The position numbers and the translations under genes were made by a program. The notes beneath the pieces were generated by a model. The model was not told the DNA's origin and did not search any database. It saw only the letters and a program-made list of their open reading frames with translations. 64,000 nt of DNA from assembly GCF_900106585.1 (NCBI RefSeq), contig NZ_FNWH01000004.1, forward strand, positions 1 to 64,000. The letters run 5' to 3'. Origin of the DNA: Acidaminococcus timonensis. GTDB lineage: Bacteria; Bacillota; Negativicutes; Acidaminococcales; Acidaminococcaceae. Each line of letters opens with the position of its first letter. The first letter of the stretch is position 1. Positions 34,279-42,859 of this stretch are shown one piece after another.

Positions 34279-35835
34279 TTACAGGATGCCCAGCATGGGC
34301 GCCACGGAAACGATGATCCCGCCGGTAACGAGCAGCAGCAGGGCCCCTTTCAGGATGAACTTCAGGTAGATGTCATAGGGTACCTTGTAGAGTTCCAAAG
34401 TCCCCATGTTGGTGGCACTGGGATACAGGGCACTGGTGAAGTTCAGCCCGATGGTGAAGCTGGCGATCAGCAGTACCTGGCCCCCCACCGGCCCGATGGG
34501 AGCGGTTTCATACAGGGCATAGGCCACGGCCCCCAGGATGGGCATGGTGATCCCGGCTACCCCGCTGGTGGACTGCATGAAGAACCCGATGGCCACATAG
34601 GACAGGATGACGGCCAGGGAGAAAGCCCAGGAAGGCACGCCCTGGAGGGCATTCTGGATCCAGTACACAAAGGTGACGGACATGCCGGCGGTCTTGCTGC
34701 CCATGATCACGGAAATCCCATTGGCAATGGCCAGCACCAGCACCACGCTGAGCAGGTCCCGGGCTCCGGCGATGAATTCTTTGATGAAGGTGGCTTCCGG
34801 GATCTTGTTGATGATTCCCAGCAGCAGGGCACCGGCCAGGAATACGAAGGAAAATTCTTCAAAATACCAGTCTCCGAACTGGGTGTAATGTTCCGCGCCC
34901 AGCAGGTTCCCCAGTACCGGTACCTTGGCCAGGGTGGTAAAAGGCAGATTCACCAGGGTCTTTGCCGTGGTTCCATCCGCAAATTTAATGGAGTCCCAGG
35001 GCACATAGCCGCAGATCATGGCAATGACGATCAGTACCAGGAGCCCGATGGAAAGAGCCTGACGGGAGGTGATTTCCACCTCTTCCTGCCTTTCCTCCAC
35101 CATGGTGTTCACCGGCAGTCCGGCCACAATGGATCTGGAGGGATCTTTCTTCACCCGGGCCGCATACTGGAGCACATAGGCCAGGGCCACCAGATAGAGC
35201 ACGGCGAAAAGCACCAGCCGCAGGACGATGCCGCTGCCCAGGGACAGGCTTTCATTGCCGATGGCCCCCACGGCAGCCCCCAGGGAGAAAGGGTTCACCA
35301 CGCTGGCCATGTTGCCGGCCGTGGCCCCCACCGTCAGCACCCCGATGCCGGTGACCACATCATATCCGGCCAGGACGAACAGGGGCACCACCGCCATGGA
35401 ATAGGCGGGGATCTCTTCCCAGAGGCCGTAAACGGCCCCGAAAAGGGCGGAGAAGAAGGTCAGCACCACAATCAGGGTCTTGCCGGTGAACCGCTTCAGC
35501 AGCCAGCCGATCCCGGCCCGCATGGCTCCCACATAGTTCAGCAGATGGAGGAACGCTCCGGCCATCAAGAGGGCAAAGCACAGCTGGGCCGCCTTCACGA
35601 ACCCCTTGGCCGGGGCCATGATGATGTCCCACAGCCCCATGGGCTGGAGCCCCTGGCCGGCCATCACTTTTCCCTTCACCAGGATGGCATCATAGATGAT
35701 TTTCTTGGTTCCATGGTCGTTGATGACCACGGACTGGGGCACGAACCAGGTCAGGATGGCTGTGAAGATCAGGAACAGGAAAACGATGGAATAGGAACTG
35801 AGCATTTTTCTTTGTTTCTTGGGTTGATCCGCCAT
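34279..35835 (-). CDS. YfcC/DcuC-type membrane carrier
   Basis: About 518 residues, 12 or so membrane segments, with GLWEEIPAYSMAVVPLFVLAGYD-type and NMASVVNPFSLGAAVG-type stretches (about residues 150-215) typical of the YfcC/C4-dicarboxylate ABC-like (DUF2074-era) family, often next to peptidases or arginine-ornithine genes. The substrate is uncertain. The start at 35835 (MADQPKK) has AGAAGGA upstream; the longer frame would reach across the promoter region of aroD. Confidence 0.82.
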   Translation of the reverse strand: MADQPKKQRKMLSSYSIVFLFLIFTAILTWFVPQSVVINDHGTKKIIYDAILVKGKVMAGQGLQPMGLWDIIMAPAKGFVKAAQLCFALLMAGAFLHLLNYVGAMRAGIGWLLKRFTGKTLIVVLTFFSALFGAVYGLWEEIPAYSMAVVPLFVLAGYDVVTGIGVLTVGATAGNMASVVNPFSLGAAVGAIGNESLSLGSGIVLRLVLFAVLYLVALAYVLQYAARVKKDPSRSIVAGLPVNTMVEERQEEVEITSRQALSIGLLVLIVIAMICGYVPWDSIKFADGTTAKTLVNLPFTTLAKVPVLGNLLGAEHYTQFGDWYFEEFSFVFLAGALLLGIINKIPEATFIKEFIAGARDLLSVVLVLAIANGISVIMGSKTAGMSVTFVYWIQNALQGVPSWAFSLAVILSYVAIGFFMQSTSGVAGITMPILGAVAYALYETAPIGPVGGQVLLIASFTIGLNFTSALYPSATNMGTLELYKVPYDIYLKFILKGALLLLVTGGIIVSVAPMLGIL

Positions 35836-36020
35836 GGGGCATTCCTTCTTTCTGCAATGGCATTTTTGGTGATACAGCCGCTGTCTGCGGCAGGGTACAG
35901 GAAAATTATACCATGGATTTTTGAATTTTTCGAACTTTTGCATAATTTTATCCGACAGGAAAACATCCGGGAGGACTGTCCTGAAACTTCAGCCTTTCTG
36001 TATGCAGCCAGCAGCCTTTA

Positions 36021-36050
36021 TTGACACTTTTCCACCGGCTGCCGTATACT
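36021..36050 (+). promoter_or_regulatory. aroD promoter
   Basis: Plus-strand -35 TTGACA (36021-36026), 18-base spacer, -10 TATACT (36045-36050), 32 bases before the aroD start. Confidence 0.7.
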
Positions 36051-36082
36051 GGAACAAAGAAGAAAAAAGGAGCATATCCATC

Positions 36083-36835
36083 ATGGCCCAACCTGTACTT
36101 GTAAAAAATCTGGCAATCGGCGACGGGCACCCGAAAATCGCCGTTCCCCTGACAGCCCCCACCCTGTCAGCCCTGGAAGACGCCCTGGAGACTCTGGAAA
36201 AATCACCCTGTGATATGGTTGAATGGCGGGCGGACTGCTATGATTCCATTCGGGAGCCAGGCAGCTGGCGGTCCCCACTGGCTCTTTTCCAGAAGCGGAT
36301 TCCCCATCTTCCTCTGCTTTTCACCGTACGTACAACAGCAGAAGGCGGGATGCTGGAAATCTCCACCGATGACTACGTGGCCCTTTTGGAAGAAGTCATT
36401 GCCAACGGGCCCCTGGACTTGATTGATGTGGAACTGTCACGGGGATTCCAGGTGATGGAACATCTGGTTGCTCAAGCCCACGATTCCGGAATCAAAGTAG
36501 TGGGATCCTTCCATAATTTCCAGAAGACCCCTTCCCGGGAGGAACTGGTCCGTACCCTGTGTACCATGCAGGAGCTGGGCTGCGACCTGGCCAAAGCAGC
36601 CGTGATGCCCCGGACGGAAAAGGACGTACTGACCCTGCTGGAAGCCACTTTGGAAATGAAGGAAGAACACCCCCGCACACCGGTGATTACTATGTCCATG
36701 GGAGCCATGGGAGCCATTACCCGCATTGGAGGCGGCCGTTTCGGTTCTGCCGTCACTTTCGGAACGGCAGGTCCCGCATCAGCGCCAGGCCAACTTCCTG
36801 CAGAACTTCTTAAGAGGCTGTTTCCTTTGATATAA
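36083..36835 (+). CDS. aroD: 3-dehydroquinate dehydratase, type I
   Basis: About 250 residues, class I (Schiff-base) dehydratase converting 3-dehydroquinate to 3-dehydroshikimate. The catalytic His lies in VGSFHNFQKTPS (about residue 140) and the Lys in DLAKAAVMPRT (about 170). It starts after AAGGAG with 10 bases spacing. It is a lone plus-strand gene near a TRAP-AroE operon, which suggests a catabolic rather than biosynthetic role (inference). Confidence 0.92.
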   Translation: MAQPVLVKNLAIGDGHPKIAVPLTAPTLSALEDALETLEKSPCDMVEWRADCYDSIREPGSWRSPLALFQKRIPHLPLLFTVRTTAEGGMLEISTDDYVALLEEVIANGPLDLIDVELSRGFQVMEHLVAQAHDSGIKVVGSFHNFQKTPSREELVRTLCTMQELGCDLAKAAVMPRTEKDVLTLLEATLEMKEEHPRTPVITMSMGAMGAITRIGGGRFGSAVTFGTAGPASAPGQLPAELLKRLFPLI

Positions 36836-36854
36836 TATAAAGAAAAATCGTGCT

Positions 36855-37802
36855 TTACCTATAACAAAACATCCAGTATCCAATGGGGAAAATGACCGCC
36901 ACATAGACAACCGTCGTTTCCAGGAAGGCCGCTACCGACAGATCTACGTTCAGGTGGAAAAGCTGGGCGGTGATCACCGCATTGATGGCAACAGGCGCTG
37001 AGGAGGCCAGGAAAATGGTCCCCAGGAGTACCGGGTCTGCAACCACCAGGCTGGAAGCCCCGCAGATCAGCAGAGGCACCAGCAGGAATCGAATGGGAAA
37101 CAGCCCTGCAGCCTGCCGCAGGCAGCGATAAGCCCGATGGAAATCAATGGTATAGCCCACAGGCGTGAAAGCGATCCAGGCCTGGATATGGACCAGCAGT
37201 CGAAAAAAATCGGTGACACATGCAGGGCGTTCCACCTGGAACAGCTGCAGCCCCAGTCCAATCAGCATCCCGGCCACGCCCAGCTGTTTCCGGGTAAAGA
37301 GCAGTTCCCGGAGGCTGAAATGCAAAGGAGCCGCTCCGTCAGTACTGCCTTCCCGGGCAGCATAATACTGGGCCAGGGGAAAAGCCAGCACCACCATCAG
37401 GATATTCTGGGGCACGGCAAAAAGCTGGATATAAGCAAAGCTCAATTCCCCATAGAGAATATATCCGCAGATACCGGCCAGGGTCCCGATATTGGCCAGC
37501 ATGGCAGCCACTACTAGGGTCCCCTGATCCACAAAAGACAGGTGGCGGCATAAGGGGACCATCATTCCCGCTGACAGGAAGGCCACCAAAAGACTCAGGA
37601 AAGGCAGCAGAAGCAGATTTCCTTTCAGAGGCAGAATCCAGAAACTGAGCAGATTCATGACCGTGATCAGCACCACTACATTGAACAGCATCATCCCATT
37701 GCACTGAGCCATCGTCATCCAGTTCCGCCGCCGCAGGAAATATCCTGTTGCCAAAGGACAGAACACATCAAAAAAAACAGTAAAAAGCTGGGCATGGTTC
37801 AC
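36855..37802 (-). CDS. AEC-family (auxin efflux carrier-like) transporter
   Basis: About 315 residues with about ten hydrophobic segments in two five-helix halves, as in AEC/BART transporters such as malonate or malate carriers. A GTG start at 37802 is favoured: AGGAGG lies 9 bases upstream, whereas upstream ATGs have no such site. Convergent with aroD. The IS3 element lies 65 bases upstream of the start and may disturb its promoter. Confidence 0.78.
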   Translation of the reverse strand: MNHAQLFTVFFDVFCPLATGYFLRRRNWMTMAQCNGMMLFNVVVLITVMNLLSFWILPLKGNLLLLPFLSLLVAFLSAGMMVPLCRHLSFVDQGTLVVAAMLANIGTLAGICGYILYGELSFAYIQLFAVPQNILMVVLAFPLAQYYAAREGSTDGAAPLHFSLRELLFTRKQLGVAGMLIGLGLQLFQVERPACVTDFFRLLVHIQAWIAFTPVGYTIDFHRAYRCLRQAAGLFPIRFLLVPLLICGASSLVVADPVLLGTIFLASSAPVAINAVITAQLFHLNVDLSVAAFLETTVVYVAVIFPIGYWMFCYR

Positions 37803-37870
37803 TATTTCCTGCCTCCTCATCCATACGAAACTCAACCCGCACAAAGGTATTTTACTCCTTTATGAGCTGA

Positions 37871-37907
37871 CCCCCAATTGTTAGACCAAAAATCTAACAA
37901 TTGGGGG
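37871..37907 (+). terminator. hairpin in the left end of IS3
   Basis: A perfect 15-base-pair stem (CCCCCAATTGTTAGA with its complement) and a 7-base loop, followed by TTAGTTTTTTT, ends just before the orfA ATG. It would block outside transcription from entering the transposase gene. Confidence 0.75.
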
Positions 37908-37918
37908 TTAGTTTTTTT

Positions 37919-38148
37919 ATGGCAAGACACAGCTATGAATTTAAGAAAAAAATAGTACTGGAATACTTGAACAGTGACAAAGGGTGTATTTCTATTTCAC
38001 GTAAATATGGGATGGCAAGTAGCAGCCAGCTGCTAAAGTGGGCTGCTGCTTACAAGGCATTTGGAGATAATGGTCTGAAGAGATCTCGCTCTCAAAAAAT
38101 ATACTCTTTCAAAGAAAAACTTTCTGTGGTAGAGTCTTACTTAACAAA
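37919..38148 (+). pseudogene. IS3 orfA, 5' part (split by IS21)
   Basis: Encodes the N-terminal 76 or so residues of an IS3 OrfA with a helix-turn-helix (ISRKYGMASSSQLLKWAAAYKAFG). It ends at ACAAA, where IS21 begins. Removing IS21 and one ACAAA joins ...VESYLT directly in frame to NEISYQELA... at 40360, so the gene was intact before insertion. Confidence 0.88.
38144..38148 (+). repeat. IS21 target duplication, left copy
   Basis: ACAAA directly before the TG terminus of IS21. The identical ACAAA follows the CA terminus at 40355-40359. Confidence 0.85.
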
Positions 38149-38154
38149 TGTTAA

Positions 38155-38198
38155 GGCCGGACTATAATTGACCTAAAGGGCCGGAAAAAAATGACCCA
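38155..38198 (+). repeat. IS21 left-end transposase-binding repeats
   Basis: Two direct copies of a GGCCGG-N7/8-TTGACC/ATGACCCA word (38155-38173 and 38179-38198). Confidence 0.75.
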
Positions 38199-38259
38199 CC
38201 TCATACCAAAGTGGATTACCATAATAATAAGCGACCAAACTTGTTAGGAGGTAGTCCAA

Positions 38260-39477
38260 ATGATAGGAAGTGGGCTTATTATGATAATACGCGATAGTGC
38301 AAGAAAAGGCAAGAGCGCATATGCTATCGGTAAAGAGCAGAATATTTCCAAGAATACGGCCAAGAAGTATATGCAAGTGGCTACTCTGCCGGAGCAACCT
38401 CATAAGCGCGGTTCCATTCTGGATCCCTTTAAGCCGCAGGTCAACCAGATGATGCACGATGGCATATTCAACTGCGTCGTCATCCTGGAGACCTTGCAAC
38501 AGATGGGTTACACCGGTGGGAAGACCATCATCAAGGATTATGTCCACGTTTTTCGTCCGCCAAAGACCATCCCGGCTGTGCCACGGTATGAAACCGAGCC
38601 CGGCAGACAAGCCCAGATGGATTGGGGAATCTGCCAATATTTGGGCACAGATGGCGAATTCCATAAAGTTCCGGCTTTCGTCATGACCCTGGGATACTCC
38701 AGGGCCAGGTACGTGGAATTCACAAAGCGGTGTGACCTCAAAAGCCTGGAACGCTGCATCCTGAACGCTTTCGAATATTTCGGCGGAGTTCCTGATGTTG
38801 TGCTGACAGACAACATGAAGACAGTTGTCCTGAAACACGAGGCCGGTAAGACCATCTTCCTTCCCGCTTTCGAAAGTTTCTGTGCCGATATGGGCTTCAA
38901 GCCTTCCACCTGTAAGGTACGCCGGCCTCAGACGAAAGGGAAGGTGGAACGTTCTGTCCGTTATCTCAAGGAGAATTTCCTGCCTGGAAGACGTTTCACC
39001 AATCTGTACGACCTGAACCGTCAGGCTCTTCAATGGTGCCAGCATGTGAACGGCAAGAAGCATGGGACTACAGGGAAAATCCCTCTGCAGGAATTGGCGG
39101 CCGAGCATTTGAACCCGCTCCCGCCTCAGGAACTGCGTAACCGTTACCGCTGGGAAGATCGGCGGATTTCCAAAGATGGATTCGTCAGTTTCGATGGTCA
39201 TCTCTATGGTATAGATTGGCATTACAGCGGCAGAGAAGCCCGGGTCCGGCTGTACCAGAACCATGTACAGGTATTCGTAGATAACCTTCCTGTGGCAGAT
39301 ATACCGCTCTCTGAAGTAAAGGGATATTATGTTCCGCAGCAGGCGCAATACAGCGGATTGGAGGCAAAGGAAGGCATTGCTTACCCTCGAACGGCAGGAA
39401 TCCAGATGAAAGAGGATGTGGTGAAACGACCTCTAGCCCTTTACGACAGGCTGATGGAGGTGGTATCCAATGCTTGA
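38260..39477 (+). CDS. istA: IS21-family transposase IstA
   Basis: 405 residues: N-terminal HTH (SAYAIGKEQNISKNTAKKYM), DDE catalytic core with Asp in QMDWG, Asp in LTDNMKT and Glu in KGKVERSV, and a C-terminal beta domain. AGGAGG lies 8 bases before the ATG. It overlaps istB by 8 bases, as usual in this family. Confidence 0.95.
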   Translation: MIGSGLIMIIRDSARKGKSAYAIGKEQNISKNTAKKYMQVATLPEQPHKRGSILDPFKPQVNQMMHDGIFNCVVILETLQQMGYTGGKTIIKDYVHVFRPPKTIPAVPRYETEPGRQAQMDWGICQYLGTDGEFHKVPAFVMTLGYSRARYVEFTKRCDLKSLERCILNAFEYFGGVPDVVLTDNMKTVVLKHEAGKTIFLPAFESFCADMGFKPSTCKVRRPQTKGKVERSVRYLKENFLPGRRFTNLYDLNRQALQWCQHVNGKKHGTTGKIPLQELAAEHLNPLPPQELRNRYRWEDRRISKDGFVSFDGHLYGIDWHYSGREARVRLYQNHVQVFVDNLPVADIPLSEVKGYYVPQQAQYSGLEAKEGIAYPRTAGIQMKEDVVKRPLALYDRLMEVVSNA

Positions 39478-40273
39478 AGTGGAGCATGCCAGGCAGCTCC
39501 TGGCTGAATTCAATATGCCGGAGGCAGCCTGCCAGCTGGATGCCCTTCTGGAAACGGCCGCTGCAAAAGACTCGACTTTTATTTCGTTTCTCGACCAGCT
39601 CCTGAGCTTTCAACAGAAGGAACGAACTGAGAAAGCCATCCGGAAAAGGATGAAAGCTGCGCGGATCCCGGCCGTGAAGACCCTGGAGGAATTCGATTTT
39701 TCGTTCCAGCCCAGCCTGAATCCGAAACAGCTCCAGGAACTGCGTACACTTGCTTTTGTGGAACGAGGTGAAAATCTGATCCTGCTGGGCCCGCCGGGGG
39801 TCGGCAAGACGCACCTGGCCACCGCGTTTGCGGTAGAAACCCTGCACCACGGCAAAACCGCATACTTCATTACGCTAGCCCATCTTATTGAAGATCTGGA
39901 AAAGCGTCGGGAAAAAAGGCTGTTGTCCAGGCGCTGCAAATTTTACGCCCGGCCAGATGTCCTGGTGATAGATGAAGTTGGCTATATGCAGCTGAGCCGG
40001 CAGCAGGCAGAATTGCTGTTCCAGATTGTCTGTGCCCGCTACGAGCGGGGCACCATAATTATGACCAGCAACAAGTATTTCAGTGACTGGGGTGAACTCA
40101 TGAGCGATTCAGTGATTGCGACTGCTATCCTGGACCGATTGCTGTACCATGCTCATGTGATAAATATTAGAGGTGAGAGTTACCGGCTGAAAGATCGTCT
40201 GCGTGCAGGTTTGAATCCGGCCGTCCCCCAGCCCGGCCTTGGGAAAACCGGCTTTAAGGACTTCCGGCCCTAA
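39470..40273 (+). CDS. istB: IS21-family helper ATPase IstB
   Basis: 267 residues, AAA+ ATPase related to DnaC. Walker A GPPGVGKTHLA (about 105-115), Walker B VLVIDEVGYM and sensor-1 IIMTSNKYF are present. It assembles on target DNA and directs IstA integration. It ends 81 bases before the right end of IS21. Confidence 0.95.
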   Translation: MLEVEHARQLLAEFNMPEAACQLDALLETAAAKDSTFISFLDQLLSFQQKERTEKAIRKRMKAARIPAVKTLEEFDFSFQPSLNPKQLQELRTLAFVERGENLILLGPPGVGKTHLATAFAVETLHHGKTAYFITLAHLIEDLEKRREKRLLSRRCKFYARPDVLVIDEVGYMQLSRQQAELLFQIVCARYERGTIIMTSNKYFSDWGELMSDSVIATAILDRLLYHAHVINIRGESYRLKDRLRAGLNPAVPQPGLGKTGFKDFRP

Positions 40274-40304
40274 GGCAGAAAAAGCATTGAATTTACCGTT
40301 TTAT

Positions 40305-40348
40305 TGGGTCACTTTTAACCGGCCAAATGGGTCAAATTGAACCCGGCC
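40305..40348 (+). repeat. IS21 right-end transposase-binding repeats
   Basis: Two inverted copies of the left-end word (TGGGTCACTTTTAACCGGCC at 40305-40324 and a similar word at 40328-40348). Confidence 0.75.
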
Positions 40349-40354
40349 TTGACA

Positions 40355-40359
40355 ACAAA
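40355..40359 (+). repeat. IS21 target duplication, right copy
   Basis: ACAAA, identical to 38144-38148 and continuous with the orfA reading frame that resumes at 40360. Confidence 0.85.
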
Positions 40360-40708
40360 TGAAATCTCATATCAGGAATTGGCAATTCGTGTAGGAATCA
40401 ACAATCCGTCATTGATTTCCAGATGGGTCAATGAATTTAAAATTGCGGGGCCGGATGCGTTACGGTCACATAAAAAAGGTAGGAAAAAGACTTTGAGCCA
40501 ATCAAAACCCAAAAAAACAGATACCCAGGTTCAACAACCGATGGTCAACATCAGTGTGGAACATGTCCAGGAGTTAGAGAATGAAAACCTTAAACTCCGA
40601 ATAGAGAATGCTTTTTTAAAAGAACTGAGGAGACTGCGTTTAGAGGACGAAGCAAAAATGAGAGAGTTGCGAAAATCATCTCCAGTCTCCGAGGATCATT
40701 CAAGTTGA
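40360..40708 (+). pseudogene. IS3 orfA, 3' part (split by IS21)
   Basis: Encodes the rest of OrfA: a second HTH (ISYQELAIRVGINNPSLISRWVNEF), a basic linker and a leucine-zipper-like coiled coil (VQELENENLKLRIENAFLKEL). It has lost its start and promoter to the IS21 insertion. The -1 frame (orfB) is open through the coiled-coil end, as expected for the programmed frameshift that makes OrfAB. Confidence 0.85.
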
Positions 40709-41550
40709 AAGACATTCTCTCCTATACGCAAATGCCCAAAGCAACCTATATGTACTGGCAGAAACGGTTTGACCGCGAGAATCCAGACCAGGAAGTAGAG
40801 GAGAAAATACAGGAAATCCGCAGCCAGCATAAAGATTATGGATACCGTCGCATGACCGGTGAGCTAAAGAACCAAGGGATTTGCGTGAACAAGAAGAAAG
40901 TTCAACGTATCATGCAGAAACTGAGCCTTCAGGTAACATCTTTTACCCGGAAGAGCCGTAAATACAGCTCCTATAAGGGTAAGGTAGGAACCATTGCTCC
41001 AAATAGGATACATCGTCGTTTTGAGACGAATATCCCTCACCAGAAGATTACGACCGACACTTCAGAATTCAAATACTATGAAGCAGATTCACAGGGACAT
41101 TTGACTCTGCGCAAGCTTTATCTGGATCCTTTCCTGGACATGTTCAATAATGAAATCATCAGCTATGGAATAGCCAAATATCCTTCGGCTAACAGCATAC
41201 TGGAAGCTCAAGCCAAAGCAATCAAAATTACTGCTGATTGTCCGTATCGAAGAACATTTCACTCCGATCAGGGCTGGGCATACCAAATGAAATTCTATAC
41301 CAAAAGACTAAAAAACGAACGAATTTTTCAGAGCATGTCTCGAAAAGGCAACTGTCATGATAACGCTGTAATGGAAAACTTCTTCGGCTTACTGAAGCAG
41401 GAAATATATTACGGAGTGACCTACTACAGCTACAAAGAATTAAAAGGCGCTATCGAACGATACATCAAATACTATAACGAGCAAAGAATCAAGGAAAAAC
41501 TGGGCTGGAAAAGTCCTGTTCAATACAGGCTTTCCTTGCAGGCAGCATAA
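40705..41550 (+). CDS. IS3-family transposase OrfB (DDE integrase domain)
   Basis: 281 residues from a TTG. It has an HTH_21 region (GYRRMTGELKNQGICVNKKKVQRIM) and rve integrase core with Asp in TTDTSEF, Asp in FHSDQGW and Glu in NAVMENFFGLLKQE. Normally made as an OrfAB fusion by -1 frameshifting; the OrfB frame is open back beyond 40621. With orfA cut, a functional fusion cannot be made from the IS3 promoter, so this copy is probably inactive. Confidence 0.9.
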   Translation: MKDILSYTQMPKATYMYWQKRFDRENPDQEVEEKIQEIRSQHKDYGYRRMTGELKNQGICVNKKKVQRIMQKLSLQVTSFTRKSRKYSSYKGKVGTIAPNRIHRRFETNIPHQKITTDTSEFKYYEADSQGHLTLRKLYLDPFLDMFNNEIISYGIAKYPSANSILEAQAKAIKITADCPYRRTFHSDQGWAYQMKFYTKRLKNERIFQSMSRKGNCHDNAVMENFFGLLKQEIYYGVTYYSYKELKGAIERYIKYYNEQRIKEKLGWKSPVQYRLSLQAA

Positions 41551-41553
41551 AAA

Positions 41554-41585
41554 AGTAACGAGACGGTAAAAACCATCTCGTTACT
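41554..41585 (+). terminator. hairpin at the right end of IS3
   Basis: Stem AGTAACGAGACGG/CCATCTCGTTACT with one mismatch, immediately after the orfB stop and inside the right end of the element. It lacks a strong T-run. Confidence 0.5.
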
Positions 41586-41703
41586 AAGGTCTAACTTTTT
41601 GGGGTCACATCATTATGCGGGTCTTTTGCTCTCTTTTTTATTTTCCATTCTGGGAAAAATAGCCATGCTCAATACCTCTAAAGGCCTGATTTGCTATATA
41701 AAA

Positions 41704-41738
41704 ATGACTGCACGCACAAAAAATGAGCATACAGCCAT
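41704..41738 (-). terminator. intrinsic terminator, TRAP operon
   Basis: On the minus strand a 12-base-pair stem including G-U pairs (ATGGCTGTATGC with GCGTGCAGTCAT) is followed by TTTTTATATA, 20 bases past the dctP stop. Confidence 0.75.
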
Positions 41739-41758
41739 TTCTTCAATCCTGTTTCTTG

Positions 41759-42829
41759 TTAGGATTTTGCTTTCTCCAGTTCCTCCACCATCAGTGTCCC
41801 CAGGCCGCCGGTCTGGGCGTCGATTTTTCTGTACAGTTCCTGGATGGCCGGCAGATTCCGGACTTTCTGGTAAAATTCCGGCTGGTAGGTCACCAGGATC
41901 ATGCCTTTTTTCTGAAGCTGGTCCTTTCCGTCCCTGTCCACCTGCACCAGGCAGGACGCCAGTTCTTTCATGGCTTCCTGCACCGATTCCTCCAGCACTT
42001 TCTGATAGGCTTCCGGCAATGCGTCAAAGGCTTTTTTGTTCAGGACCATTTCATTGGCGTACAGGATCACATTGGTTTCGGCCACATATTTCTGTACTTC
42101 ATTGAAATGGGCAGAAACAATGGTATCTGCCGCATTCTCTTCTGCATCCACAATGCCGCTCTGGAGGGAGAAATACAGTTCCGGCCAGGCCAGAGGCGTA
42201 GGATTGGCCCCCAAGGCTGACCAGAAGGCCATATGGTTCTTGTTGCTCATGGTACGGATCTTCATATTCCTGAAATCTTCGATGGTCCGCACCGGCCTGT
42301 TGGAGGTCATGAGCCGGTAGGTGCCGTTCTGCAGGGTCCCCATATAATGGAGCCCTGACCGGTCATAGGCAGCGGCCAGTTTTTTCCGGAAAGGACCGTC
42401 TCCGTTCAGCACCCGGTCGATGGTCTTCCCATCATAGGGAGCGAACACCATGGGCAGATCGAATACAGCGCCCTCGGGTACGAAGGCCGTCACCGGAGCC
42501 ATCTGCCCCACCACCAGCTGAATGTCGTTGGCCCGCAGCTGGCGCAGCAGGTCTTCATCCCCACCCAGTTCAGCGTTGGGATGGTAATCGATTTTCAGGC
42601 GGCCTTCCGTTTTGGCCGCCACTTTTTTGGCCACCAGTTCCCCGAATCGCTGGCCTACGGAGCCTTTCCCGGAGGAATCGCCCCCCACCAGGGTCACCTG
42701 GGGCAGATCGGCATAGGGTCCTTTGGCTGCTGCCTGTTTCTGTTCCTTCCGGCTTCCGCAGCCGCTGAGGCCCAGTAGCAGCAGGCCTGCCAGGCACGCC
42801 GTAATCAGTTTTTTCATGTTCATATGCAT
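41759..42829 (-). CDS. dctP: TRAP transporter substrate-binding lipoprotein (DctP family)
   Basis: About 356 residues: lipoprotein signal LLLLGLSGCGS, then a DctP fold with the family words ELGGDEDLLRQLRANDIQL and KIRTMSNKNHMAFWSALGANPTPLAWPEL (carboxylate-binding Arg in KIRT) in order. It captures an organic acid for the DctQM permease. The start at 42829 has AGGAG 9 bases upstream. A lipid anchor is unusual for DctP, which is commonly soluble. Last gene of aroE-dctQ-dctM-dctP. Confidence 0.9.
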   Translation of the reverse strand: MHMNMKKLITACLAGLLLLGLSGCGSRKEQKQAAAKGPYADLPQVTLVGGDSSGKGSVGQRFGELVAKKVAAKTEGRLKIDYHPNAELGGDEDLLRQLRANDIQLVVGQMAPVTAFVPEGAVFDLPMVFAPYDGKTIDRVLNGDGPFRKKLAAAYDRSGLHYMGTLQNGTYRLMTSNRPVRTIEDFRNMKIRTMSNKNHMAFWSALGANPTPLAWPELYFSLQSGIVDAEENAADTIVSAHFNEVQKYVAETNVILYANEMVLNKKAFDALPEAYQKVLEESVQEAMKELASCLVQVDRDGKDQLQKKGMILVTYQPEFYQKVRNLPAIQELYRKIDAQTGGLGTLMVEELEKAKS

Positions 42830-42859
42830 CGTCCCTTTCTCCTTTTCAGGCTGCAATTC

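Larger units (their letters stand above)
38149..40354 (+). mobile_element. IS21-family insertion sequence, apparently intact
   Basis: A 2206-base element bounded by TGTTAAGGCCGG and CCGGCCTTGACA (TG...CA ends). It carries complete istA and istB and is flanked by a 5-base duplication. Two subterminal repeats per end (about 20 bases, GGCCGG...TGACCCA) match the multiple transposase sites typical of IS21. Intact genes, ends and duplication point to a recent insertion into the resident IS3. Confidence 0.95.
37868..41607 (+). mobile_element. IS3-family (IS150-group-like) element, interrupted by IS21
   Basis: Ends are imperfect 20-base inverted repeats: TGACCCCCAATTGTTAGACC on the left (37868-37887) and its near-complement at 41588-41607. 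Inside are orfA (split), orfB with a DDE integrase core, and hairpins at both ends. Removing the IS21 insert leaves about 1.53 kb, a normal IS3-family size. No clear target duplication is visible at the outer ends. The element is AT-richer than its flanks. Confidence 0.9.

Noticed and set aside
34255-36024. 589-codon plus-strand open frame over the YfcC gene
   Set aside because: Antisense of a 12-helix carrier, giving a His/Gly/Gln-rich product without any domain.
38173-39348. 391-codon minus-strand frame over istA
   Set aside because: Shadow of istA, which has the DDE motifs and AGGAGG start on the plus strand.
37868-41607. Outer target duplication for the IS3 element
   Set aside because: The bases adjoining the two ends (AGC on the left, CAT on the right) do not match, so no duplication can be claimed.
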